The notes under the pieces: generated by a model
The model's database searches: none
What the model saw: only the letters and a program-made list of their open reading frames with translations
What the model was told of the DNA's origin: nothing
Source of the DNA: Ruminococcus flavefaciens
Lineage (GTDB): Bacteria > Bacillota > Clostridia > Oscillospirales > Ruminococcaceae
Direction: 5' to 3'
DNA length: 13,852 bases
Assembly (NCBI GenBank): GCA_002310115.1
Contig: DBYI01000032.1
Location: forward strand, 6,529 to 20,380
Translations under genes and position numbers: made by a program
In this document: piece after piece, positions 6,701-13,735 of the stretch
Layout of the letters: every line of letters begins with the position of its first letter
Numbering within the stretch: the first letter of the stretch is position 1

Positions 6701-9700
6701 CATGTAGCATTGACAGGAACGTGGTATGTTGATACACTAACAGACGAAGATAGCACTAACGATACTGTAACGCTTGATACCTATTATAATAACACTACAA
6801 AAACTTATAATGATTTAAACGTTCAAAAAAATGGAGCGATAAAGATAACAAAAGTCGGTCTTAAAGGTTATATCAAAGATGTTGATGGAACAGAGTCTTA
6901 TCCTGATGACTGGTCTACAACTTTAACGACCAAGACAGCAAATGCTGAATCAACATTGGCGGGCTATCTTTCAACCAATGGCTTTACAATAGGCGAGACG
7001 TTCTCACAGTTTTTTGTTGTTGACAGCGTAGAACAATCACCTAACAGCGCAGCGGTTTCAATCGTTACAGAAATTGCAGGCGATACTAATTATCAGCTGC
7101 AGCTCAATAACGCAAGCGCTAAGGTGTCATCAACAGATTCATCATCAAATACAGTGCCTATTGCAGGTTATACTGTAAATAAAACCACATATACCTATTC
7201 GCTTGCTAATACACAAATAGGCGTAAGAGTGAAGCTCAAACCTAAAAACGGATTCCTTGGTGGTAATGATGTTCCGCTGCTTGATGAGGACGCAAATTAC
7301 TTGTATGACCCAGCTACTGAGTTAACTTCAGCGGTCACAGTAACTCACCATACTACAACAAGCGATACTGATGACGACACAAAGGGTATTGCGCCTAACG
7401 TTCTCACCGACTACGCAAATGTCGAGATCCCAGAGCCTAATGCTCAATGGAAAAATGGCACTGAACCTCTTCCAAGCGAAGTGATAGTTTCATATGGCGG
7501 TACACTCAGTCAGGTAACAGGCTTCAGCCCAACGATAACAGATCCGACAAGCGGAAAAACGTGGGAGAAAGAGTTTGTTCAGTGGAATGAAACTCGTTCA
7601 CCTGGAGTGAACGATCCTGTCACATCAGAGGGATACCTTACTCTGACGGGCAGCCTCGATCCAGATATCACAGATCCAAATGCTGTGGTTATACCGAAGG
7701 TCGATGGAAAGAGCGTTGCCGAAAAGGTCAAGATCAGGTTGAAGTATACCTTGACGCAGACTCTGGCGGGATTTGAATCAAGTATTGCTGATAATACGTA
7801 TGAATTCACAAAGGATGATATCGACGGCGATAACCTCGTTGTTGAACTGACGATGAAATCAGGTTATGATCCCAAACAAAATTATGTAGTAAGTCAAAGT
7901 ACTGATAGTGAAGGAAATATACTTTATAATGTTGCTTCAAATGGTATCAATGAGAATGGCAACGGAAAAATAACTATTACTATTCCAAAGGGTGATATCA
8001 CTAAGAATATCAAGATCAACGCGATTGCAGTTTCATTGGATCATAAGGTAAAATTCATGTATCAGGTCTACGACGGTATCTCGATAACAACGCATGAAGC
8101 AGACGGACCTACATACAGTAACGGAGCTGAGATAGATGCTTCAGATTCTGGATTCTATCCGTTCACTCCAACATCGGCTGAATATCCATACGGATATGAC
8201 GCTTATGATTGGGACTGGCCGATAGAACCCAACACCGGTACGACGTCCAAGTATACAATGGGCGAAAGCGATATATATGTAGTCGGAACTTACCGACCGG
8301 AAGTATATAAGCTAGTTGTGGATTATAAGGCTAAGAATGATGAGGACAAGGTTGATTTCGAATCCAAACTCCCTGAAAAAGACAGGCATTATGTATCACC
8401 TGATCGTACAGAGTATGATGAAGTAAACAATCTTTTCCGAATTGCTCTTACTAAGGGTACTGATTATTTCGTAAGGTCACCGGAAGTTCAGGGATATTTC
8501 CCGAATCACCCGTTGATATCAGGTACGGTTGACGACAACGCTATTAATAATTATCTTACAGAAGATATTACTGTTAATGGCAAGACGTATAAAGGACATA
8601 CAGAAACTGTTACATATGAAAAAATCGGTACAGATAAAAATCTCATCATAAACTTTATTGAGTGTGATGCTCACGGAAATCCGATCCGTAACGGTACTGC
8701 GGAGCAGATCGCAATCGATGCAGGTGCTTATGATGAAAATACAGTTGCAATAAAAAATAAGATCGACCAGTATATGGCTTCGAATACTTATGAAATATAT
8801 AAGCGTACAAAGATGATGGCCAACAGTATTGAAGAAGTAGTAGACGCAATCGAAGGAACTGCTGCTGATGGTGTTGTTGAGACATATTACGTTTACTATA
8901 TTCCGAAACGTGTCCAGGTCACAGTAAACTTCAATGCGGTCGACAGTAATGCTGATCCGGAAAATAAGCCTGATGCTGCTAATGTAACCATTTCTGATCC
9001 ATCAATAACTGTAATCAAGGGCAGAGAATACGGTTATGATTATGTAACCGACAGCTACATTGGCCTGCCGAGAGCAGTATGCACAGGTTTCGTTTTTGAG
9101 GGTTGGTATACTTCAGACGATAAGCGTATCGAAGATGATACCATAGTTGAAGGAACGGGAACGATTGAGCTGTATGCTCACTGGAAATCAGCTTACGTTA
9201 CTATCACGATCAACTATAATTATGCAAATAATGTTAGTGATACGGATAAGCGAGGAGAGACAGCTGTTCCTTCATGGGTTTCTGGTGAAAATGGCAATCC
9301 AACTCTTGAATACGGAATGAGCTATAGTGTTGATTCGCCTGATTTGGACGGATATACTCCGGATAAAGAAGTTGTAAAGGGAGTTGCACTGCAGCCCGAA
9401 ACGGTGCCAGTTTTCTATACTGATACCAATAATAGCAGCGGTACTGTTAAACTCAGGGTAGATGTTTACAGCTCAGCGTATAACGGCGGAAATGATCAAC
9501 CGACTTCAACTCACAAGATTTCAAGGGGAACCTTTATATTGTTAGATCAGAACGGAAATGAAATAGCAAATTCCAGAATTGAAAACAATAATGGTACTCT
9601 TGAATGGACAGATGTTGAGACAAAAATTGCTGCAGGCGGTAAATACACGATCATGTGCATTGATCCGCCGGTAGGATATGGTGTAACGGAAAAGTCCGTT

Positions 9701-9904
9701 ACATTAGATCAAGAAACAACTCAGGGAAGCAGGGAATATCATTTTAACTTCTTCCTTGACAAATCCCCATTCCAGCTGCCTATGGCAGGCAGCAAGCCGA
9801 TGACAGGATACACTGTATTCGGCATATCCGCAATGTTACTTGCCGGTCTGCTGATGTTTGCATATGTGAACAGCAGAACGGAAGAAAATAATGAAAAGGA
9901 ATAA
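3761..9904 (+). CDS. Large sortase-anchored pilus tip/adhesin with two ALK/LTK-type glycine-rich domains
   Basis: A 2047-aa secreted protein. The TTG at 3761 follows GAGAGGTG; the GTG at 3752 lies within that site, so it is a poor start. Order: signal peptide (1-34); glycine-rich domain 1 (about 100-442), opening with YLIELWGGDGGDG and holding MIAGGGGGGG; a beta region with KLKPKDGFAGGNNVP (about 517-531); glycine-rich domain 2 (about 748-935), opening with YYIEAWGGDGGEGG; a second KLKPKNGFLGGNDVP region (about 1160); MucBP-like and other beta repeats (about 1500-1760); one Listeria-Bacteroides repeat ending ELYAHWKS (about 1776-1811); a CnaB/SpaA-like domain (about 1893-2003); LPMAG (2006-2010), a hydrophobic span and a charged tail. 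The WGxxGGxGG opening and poly-Gly core match the glycine-rich domain of animal ALK/LTK receptors and bacterial relatives. Size and first position in the operon suggest the pilus tip; the ligand is unknown. Confidence 0.88.
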   Translation: MKTKNKNRIWSFILSAMLSIEQIAFAMPMISKADTSSSAYSKDEVDFPTIASSDDISAKLVHDDTLVDNGDGTFTFTSKITADYSFSDISMSRLKSTDGEYPLDKAGKYLIELWGGDGGDGSEFFPMSFKAGKGGAGGFVYGMLDVSTTDAGTKKLVYEIGSKGESETRSVTGGGTAGIGGGAGDVAIFSVGAGGGYSAVYLVDNGVTIGQDVPNVSNLRDDPSKVLMIAGGGGGGGAGASLHSLNFLSTIFGGEGKANGGDGGYFESEINATPSIGKFDKTNTDNAAFSNYIGKYYAGENGSTSGTKSAYVGQGGTDRPGEIVKSFIGFIEASSYPNDWQRIFHPDAKRGIGGRGNFRGGGGGAGFAGGSGGLQNEPLEARNIGGGGGGSSYVAAGASDGGIAGFTPFANISTEQQSYFVDKDKNTNAATGGAVVIRYLPTSADYSYLENVTIEGTISDYFDITGTYINSKSTGNTSGPITADANNKISVSGSIAPKTDGLEKGQAQDTLTISLKLKPKDGFAGGNNVPIFRSNTFKCFSATNPEDNKCDIVYSSAAGENVTNVNVKYNVKFEPNNNLTKKENETYTEENLFVSGRTEYSSTDPMQAYISSISYKVDNVAYTGTNSFTVSAADVSNKKKTHTLTAIVTSKDATEAEVGSAGTGIINKTATVKCIAEGSTTVDGFTVKSAKNLSYDKTSDTYDFDVDLNVSLQDDKKLEAYAPVTTSVVIDYVNPNTVTTVTTSVSLTPGIYYIEAWGGDGGEGGDKERKLSSWATGPGGKGGEGGYNSGYIWVQNGNLTLNIDIGAKGLKGTNGDDSDTGDVGGGEGGYATFVYEKSGTTKNYYIIAGGGGGGGQALLYGASDGVGNSNDAHMGFYGQDGGTTNPASSTSDLSVFKGENGKQINKNTFVRDTNFVSDEAVLAQYTAAGGKNYTNSQYVKTLEDLLPDDLLKIDFTQYLKNIKLSYSQLSGQSISYVRWVHVALTGTWYVDTLTDEDSTNDTVTLDTYYNNTTKTYNDLNVQKNGAIKITKVGLKGYIKDVDGTESYPDDWSTTLTTKTANAESTLAGYLSTNGFTIGETFSQFFVVDSVEQSPNSAAVSIVTEIAGDTNYQLQLNNASAKVSSTDSSSNTVPIAGYTVNKTTYTYSLANTQIGVRVKLKPKNGFLGGNDVPLLDEDANYLYDPATELTSAVTVTHHTTTSDTDDDTKGIAPNVLTDYANVEIPEPNAQWKNGTEPLPSEVIVSYGGTLSQVTGFSPTITDPTSGKTWEKEFVQWNETRSPGVNDPVTSEGYLTLTGSLDPDITDPNAVVIPKVDGKSVAEKVKIRLKYTLTQTLAGFESSIADNTYEFTKDDIDGDNLVVELTMKSGYDPKQNYVVSQSTDSEGNILYNVASNGINENGNGKITITIPKGDITKNIKINAIAVSLDHKVKFMYQVYDGISITTHEADGPTYSNGAEIDASDSGFYPFTPTSAEYPYGYDAYDWDWPIEPNTGTTSKYTMGESDIYVVGTYRPEVYKLVVDYKAKNDEDKVDFESKLPEKDRHYVSPDRTEYDEVNNLFRIALTKGTDYFVRSPEVQGYFPNHPLISGTVDDNAINNYLTEDITVNGKTYKGHTETVTYEKIGTDKNLIINFIECDAHGNPIRNGTAEQIAIDAGAYDENTVAIKNKIDQYMASNTYEIYKRTKMMANSIEEVVDAIEGTAADGVVETYYVYYIPKRVQVTVNFNAVDSNADPENKPDAANVTISDPSITVIKGREYGYDYVTDSYIGLPRAVCTGFVFEGWYTSDDKRIEDDTIVEGTGTIELYAHWKSAYVTITINYNYANNVSDTDKRGETAVPSWVSGENGNPTLEYGMSYSVDSPDLDGYTPDKEVVKGVALQPETVPVFYTDTNNSSGTVKLRVDVYSSAYNGGNDQPTSTHKISRGTFILLDQNGNEIANSRIENNNGTLEWTDVETKIAAGGKYTIMCIDPPVGYGVTEKSVTLDQETTQGSREYHFNFFLDKSPFQLPMAGSKPMTGYTVFGISAMLLAGLLMFAYVNSRTEENNEKE

Positions 9905-9922
9905 TCTTAGGAGGTTGAATTT

Positions 9923-11779
9923 ATGAAAAAAATGATTAAGAAGACGTCAGCTTTAGCTATCTCAGCGTTTATGCTGGCACAGTACGTTCCGTTTAGTGCG
10001 GTGGCTTATACGTCAACTACCAGTGATCTTACCATTCACCCGTATGTAATTAGTGAATCGGCTTATAATACAAGGAAAGCAGCTGGTTCAGCCGGTCTTA
10101 CAGGAACAACGGATGATAAACCTGCATCAAGTGAAGGATTGGATACTTATGTTGATAATTCTTTAACGTTTACAATTATTTCGGTTGATGCAAATGGTGT
10201 TGCTGATGGCGCAACATCATTAACTGGTCAACTGTCAAATACAGCAATCAATTTACCTGACGGTAAGTATAAAATAATTCCTGAAAACAACGATACTGAT
10301 GCAAAGTTTAAAGCAGCAGAAGCAATCTATATTCAGGTTCCTGTTGCAGCAACAAAAGATGTTCATATTTATCCAAAGTTTACAGATAATCAGGATAATA
10401 ATGATACTAACGATCCGACAGTAACTCCTGATACTAATACTGATCCTCAGTCAGATAATAAACACTGTATCAAACTTACAAAAACATTAAGTGATACTCC
10501 TGCGTCACATAATTGGACAACAACAGATGGACAAGCCGGATTTAATGCTTATTTTAAAAACCAGTTAGGCAACTGGGAAAAGGTCATGAACGCAGCAGGT
10601 ACAGCGGCTCAGGTCTACTATACAAATACAAACGGCGAAGTCATCATAGACGGACTTCCTTTAGGTGAATATTGTCTCGTCGAAGTCGATGCGCCTAACG
10701 GATATCTGCTCAATTCAAAGCCTGTAACGTTTAGTCTTAAAGGCGGCTCAGGAGTAGACGGTAATAAGCAGACAGATTCAATGGTTAATGATAAGGAACT
10801 GACAGTTAAAAAGGATGTTGCTTATGATACTGGTGGAAAAGGCTATGGAAAGACATATAAATGGACTATTACAGCTGACGTTCCATCACATCCAGAAAAC
10901 CTTATAAAATATGAAATAACAGATGATTTTACTAATCTGAAAAATGTTGCTTTTTCTATTGAAGGTTTCACTGAAAACACTGATTATACAGTAGCAACGT
11001 CAGGAACTAAAAAAACAATCAGCATTACTGATCCAACCGCTCTCACTGGTACGTCACTTGTTATCTCGGTTACTTCTGAATTAGCAGATGGAGTGGCAGA
11101 AAATACAGCTGTTACTAATAAGGCAAGTATAGAATATTCATATGCATATGATCCTGGAACAAATGATCCAACAGATATTCCTGACCCTGATCCTACAGTT
11201 CCTTATCCTGCACCAATAAATTATCCTGATCCAGCAGATCCAAATCCTGATCCTGATACAATTGCATCATTTACTCCTAAAACGATCACTATCTCAAATG
11301 TTGACTCGACTAATACCTCAACCGAGCTGACAGGTTCATTTGATATCACAAATTTCAGCATCCATGTTGATGATTCGAATGACGCTGCTACTCTTGATGA
11401 TGGCGATAAAACCGATAGCCTTTTAACTCTTAAAGATCTTGCGCCTGGTATATATACAATTACCCAGAAGAGTACACAATCAGGTTATTCAATTGCAAAT
11501 CCTGATACTCAGACTATCTTTATAGCAGAAAATGGTAAGGTTTATAATGGCGATGCTGCAGTAGCAGCTAATGAGATTACTGCAGAAGCAGATGGATCAT
11601 ATAAAATAACTTTCTTAAATGATCCTGTTGCATCAGGCTTCAACCTCCCATTCACAGGAACAACAGCAACAATAGTATTCTCAATAACAGGTATACTCTT
11701 AATGGCTGGCACAGCATTCTTCATCTTCATTATCCTCAAGAAGAGAGACGATGACGAGGAAGAGCAGGAAAACAACTGA
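9923..11779 (+). CDS. Backbone (major) pilin, LPFTG-anchored
   Basis: A 618-aa secreted pilin. AGGAGG (9909-9914) lies 8 nt before the ATG, the best ribosome binding site in the window, and 18 nt separate it from the tip gene. A signal peptide (about 1-29) precedes a D1 domain (about 30-153) that ends in VHIYPKF; this is the pilin motif and Lys152 is the expected cross-linking residue. A linker rich in Asp, Asn, Thr leads to a CnaB/SpaA domain (about 180-292) with Lys184, Glu254 and Asn289 in the positions of an isopeptide triad (LVEVDAPNGYLL is the E motif). A D2-like domain (about 293-408), a Pro/Asp-rich linker (about 408-445) and a last CnaB-like domain (about 446-572) follow, then LPFTG (575-579), a membrane span and an acidic tail. 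In the last domain the Lys and Glu positions hold Asn459 and Gln515. The class C sortase downstream should polymerise it. Confidence 0.92.
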   Translation: MKKMIKKTSALAISAFMLAQYVPFSAVAYTSTTSDLTIHPYVISESAYNTRKAAGSAGLTGTTDDKPASSEGLDTYVDNSLTFTIISVDANGVADGATSLTGQLSNTAINLPDGKYKIIPENNDTDAKFKAAEAIYIQVPVAATKDVHIYPKFTDNQDNNDTNDPTVTPDTNTDPQSDNKHCIKLTKTLSDTPASHNWTTTDGQAGFNAYFKNQLGNWEKVMNAAGTAAQVYYTNTNGEVIIDGLPLGEYCLVEVDAPNGYLLNSKPVTFSLKGGSGVDGNKQTDSMVNDKELTVKKDVAYDTGGKGYGKTYKWTITADVPSHPENLIKYEITDDFTNLKNVAFSIEGFTENTDYTVATSGTKKTISITDPTALTGTSLVISVTSELADGVAENTAVTNKASIEYSYAYDPGTNDPTDIPDPDPTVPYPAPINYPDPADPNPDPDTIASFTPKTITISNVDSTNTSTELTGSFDITNFSIHVDDSNDAATLDDGDKTDSLLTLKDLAPGIYTITQKSTQSGYSIANPDTQTIFIAENGKVYNGDAAVAANEITAEADGSYKITFLNDPVASGFNLPFTGTTATIVFSITGILLMAGTAFFIFIILKKRDDDEEEQENN

Positions 11780-11790
11780 ACCTAAGTTAG

Positions 11791-11828
11791 CTAAATACGC
11801 ATTACACACCCTCTCGAATGCTATTTAG
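11791..11828 (+). promoter_or_regulatory. First hairpin in the pilin-sortase gap
   Basis: CTAAATA plus GCATT (11791-11803, one bulged C) pairs with AATGC plus TATTTAG (11817-11828), giving a 12-bp stem with a 13-nt loop. No T-tract follows, so it more likely marks a processing site or protects the pilin mRNA 3' end than terminates transcription. Confidence 0.45.
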
Positions 11829-11856
11829 ATACCTCCATGGTTTATTCAACAGGGAG

Positions 11857-11886
11857 TGCCGCTTATTATAAGCGGCATTTCCCCTT
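11857..11886 (+). terminator. Second hairpin in the gap, probable leaky terminator
   Basis: TGCCGCTTA (11857-11865) pairs with TAAGCGGCA (11869-11877). The stem is GC-rich but is followed only by TTTCCCCTTT, a weak termination signal. Lying between the backbone gene and the sortase ribosome binding site (AGGAG, 11888-11892), it should let part of transcription through and lower the enzyme relative to its substrate. Confidence 0.5.
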
Positions 11887-11903
11887 TAGGAGTGATCTCA
11901 ACA

Positions 11904-12728
11904 TTGAAAAAAAAGGACAAAAAGAAGAAAAAGCGACGAATATTGATAGCTCTTTTGCTGCTGATATTCCTTATCGGACTTGGCTTTTTTCTGTATCCCT
12001 ATGTCAGCAGGATCATAATCAGAAAAAAGGTAAACGATAATATCCAGGTATTCGAGGAGGAAAGAGACAAGTTCATCGAGGAGGCTATCGAAAACGGCAA
12101 GCTCCCCAACGCAGACAAAATGCCTGTGGACGACGAGGGTAAGCCTGCGCCGTATAAGGTGGTTCTGACTGATCCCGAACCCGCTGAAGAACAGCCCTAT
12201 CTGGATAAGCTGTATCAGTATATGCGGCGGCGCAATAAGGAGCTTTTTGATACTAATCAGAAATCGCTGAACAGCTCAACGTCGTATATGTATCCCGAGA
12301 TTAATCTTAAGGACTATGGGATAAAGTCAGAGAGCGTGGGAACTCTTGAGATAGAGAAGTTGAATCAGAAGCTGTCCATATTCCTCGGCGCAAACGATGA
12401 TACTATGATGGCAGGCTGCGGACATCTTACCAATACTTCATATCCTATCGGCGGTATAAACACAAACTGCGTAATAGCGGTTCACCGCGGTCTTGGCGGT
12501 TCGGACTTCCTGCGCTATGTGGAGAAGCTTGAGCCCGGAGATATAGTCAGGATAGAGAATTTCTGGTATACTCTTGAATATGAAGTCAAAAAGGCAATGA
12601 TAATCGAGCCTGACGACGTAAAGCCGATACTCATCCAGAACGGCAAGGATATGCTCACGCTTTACACCTGTCACCCCTACGGAGTCAATAGCCAGAGGTA
12701 TATTGTTTACTGCGAGAGAAAGGTGTAG
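11904..12728 (+). CDS. Class C pilin-polymerising sortase
   Basis: A 274-aa membrane-anchored transpeptidase. I use the TTG at 11904, with AGGAG 11 nt upstream; the ATG at 11856 would place the start inside the intergenic hairpin and before the ribosome binding site. A Lys-rich N-terminus precedes one membrane span (about 10-28). The lid-type region (about 75-120) has PYLDKLYQYMRRRNKELF but no obvious DPF/DPW lid motif. The catalytic core has AGCGHLTNTSYPIGG, His194 in AVHRGL, Cys256 in LYTCHPYGVNSQR and Arg265. The proline-tyrosine-glycine-x-asparagine text after the Cys is typical of class C, though the usual TCT is TCH here. It ends soon after the core, with no C-terminal membrane span. 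It should cut LPFTG after Thr and join it to Lys152 of the pilin; attachment of the tip through LPMAG and final wall anchoring may need a housekeeping sortase elsewhere. Confidence 0.92.
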   Translation: MKKKDKKKKKRRILIALLLLIFLIGLGFFLYPYVSRIIIRKKVNDNIQVFEEERDKFIEEAIENGKLPNADKMPVDDEGKPAPYKVVLTDPEPAEEQPYLDKLYQYMRRRNKELFDTNQKSLNSSTSYMYPEINLKDYGIKSESVGTLEIEKLNQKLSIFLGANDDTMMAGCGHLTNTSYPIGGINTNCVIAVHRGLGGSDFLRYVEKLEPGDIVRIENFWYTLEYEVKKAMIIEPDDVKPILIQNGKDMLTLYTCHPYGVNSQRYIVYCERKV

Positions 12729-12761
12729 TATGATCCGGCTATGATAATTGAATAATAAAGA

Positions 12762-12791
12762 AGCGGTTCAGTTTGAGCCGCTCCTTTTTTG
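12762..12791 (+). terminator. Terminator of the pilus operon
   Basis: AGCGGTTCA (12762-12770) pairs with TGAGCCGCT (12774-12782) with one G-T wobble, followed by CC and TTTTTT. It lies 34 nt after the sortase stop and closes the operon. Confidence 0.85.
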
Positions 12792-12901
12792 TGCCATATC
12801 AGACGAACGTTACTTTTGCTATTAAATAGTACTGTTAATGCCACTGCTCCCCATATACTTTTAATATTATTTAAAGTTGACGTTAAATTTGGTGCTTTTT
12901 T

Positions 12902-12948
12902 GAAAACGAATTTTCATTTGTTTTCTCAGTCCCGAAACAGGACTGAGA
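12902..12948. repeat. Two adjoining hairpins
   Basis: GAAAACGAA (12902-12910) pairs with TTTGTTTTC (12917-12925) with one wobble. TCTCAGTCC (12924-12932) then pairs perfectly with GGACTGAGA (12940-12948) around CGAAACA. The two share two bases, so they may be alternatives. CATACC and TTTTT follow, so the second could act as a weak terminator. Confidence 0.5.
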
Positions 12949-12994
12949 CATACCTTTTTCTCCTAAATAGTCGATAATTTCACAATTCAACAAA

Positions 12995-13025
12995 GGTATT
13001 GCCAAAATGGCAACACCCTTATTTT
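12995..13025 (+). terminator. Terminator-like hairpin
   Basis: GGTATTGCCA (12995-13004) pairs with TGGCAACACC (13008-13017) with a single A-C mismatch and an AAA loop. A short T-rich run (CTTATTTT) follows. No gene ends here. Confidence 0.45.
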
Positions 13026-13075
13026 GCAAGACTAACATATAAATTCATTAATCATAATAAATCATCTTCGATGCA

Positions 13076-13102
13076 GGCACCCTAAATCAGGGCGCCATTT
13101 TT
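13076..13102 (+). terminator. Terminator-like hairpin with T-tract
   Basis: GGCACCCT (13076-13083) pairs with AGGGCGCC (13089-13096) with one A-C mismatch and an AAATC loop, followed by ATTTTTG. It is a good intrinsic terminator by shape but terminates no visible gene; it may end a short RNA or lie downstream of a lost gene. Confidence 0.55.
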
Positions 13103-13116
13103 GTTGTAAAGTTAAC

Positions 13117-13167
13117 GGTGAACGTTTTGTTCACCATCAAATATAGATGAGGTCACGTTTCGTTACC
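13117..13167. promoter_or_regulatory. Two similar dyads, possible operators
   Basis: GGTGAAC-GTTTT-GTTCACC (13117-13135) is a perfect 7-bp dyad. GGTCAC-GTTTC-GTTACC (13151-13167) has the same layout with one mismatched pair. They begin 34 bp apart, share the GGT...ACC ends and a GTTTY centre, and sit just before the long repeat array. This could be a pair of regulator sites; I see no promoter at that point. Confidence 0.3.
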
Positions 13168-13186
13168 CGATATTATTATGAAAAAA

Positions 13187-13735
13187 ATGCATAACCCCCT
13201 CATTTTTTCGGCTTTAAAAGTGTAGGGATAAAAAATCACAGGATAAAAACTGCTAAAAAGTCTCACATATTTTTAAGCACAGATTTGTACAAAAGAGAGA
13301 AATTTCTTAAAAAGTGCCCTTTTTTGAAAAATTAAAGTTGTCCACTTCTTGATTTTTTACCTTTAAATAGTGAGGGATAAAAATTCATCACGGAACATTT
13401 TTTTGAAAAGACGCATAACCCTGTCATTTTTTTACCTTTAAAAGTGTAGGGATAAAATTCATGAATTAAAACTGCAAAAAAGTACCGCATATTTTTAAGC
13501 TCTGATTTGTACAAAAGAGAGAAATATTTGAAAACAGACCATTTTTTCAAAAATTAATTCGTGCAACTTGCTGTATTTTCGGCTTTAAAATTGTAGGGAC
13601 AAAATTTCAAAGGGAAGGTTAGCACCACCTCTTTTTTTCGGCTTTAAAAGTGAGAGGTAAAATATAGTGAACTGAAAAATGTTTCAGATAGAAGGGTATC
13701 AACCCTCTTGTTTTTTACCTTTAAAAGTAGAGAGT
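13187..13735. repeat. Diverged tandem repeat array with six hairpin motifs
   Basis: Two long copies start at 13187 and 13411 (offset 222-224 bp); a shorter third copy starts at 13621. The best-conserved core, ATTTGTACAAAAGAGAGAAA, is at 13283 and 13505. Each copy contains two examples of a second motif: a T-run, CGGC or ACC, TTTAAA, then GTGTAGGG or a variant, and an A-rich end (near 13203, 13353, 13427, 13575, 13632, 13711). The T-run and preceding pyrimidine-rich bases can pair with the AAAA and following G-rich bases. No coding potential is visible; the one minus-strand frame (13332-13550) is a translation of the repeat itself. From 13736 to the window end I see only AT-rich sequence and a 14-bp palindrome at 13831-13844. 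Confidence 0.75.

Larger units (their letters stand above)
12792..13186. other. Gene-free hairpin-rich segment after the operon
   Basis: No gene is supported; the frame from 12789 to 12977 has no ribosome binding site and starts inside the operon terminator region. The segment carries at least four hairpins or dyads (12902, 12924, 12995, 13076) and two operator-like dyads (13117, 13151), listed separately. Several have T-runs on the + strand, so small transcripts are possible, though I see no matching promoter. Confidence 0.45.

Noticed and set aside
11837..12040. 67-codon + strand frame at the sortase start
   Set aside because: It overlaps the intergenic hairpin and the sortase gene in another frame; the sortase frame carries all recognisable motifs.
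13187..13735. Repeat array considered as a CRISPR array
   Set aside because: The unit is over 200 bp, copies are diverged along their whole length, there are no uniform short repeats with unique spacers, and no cas genes are present.
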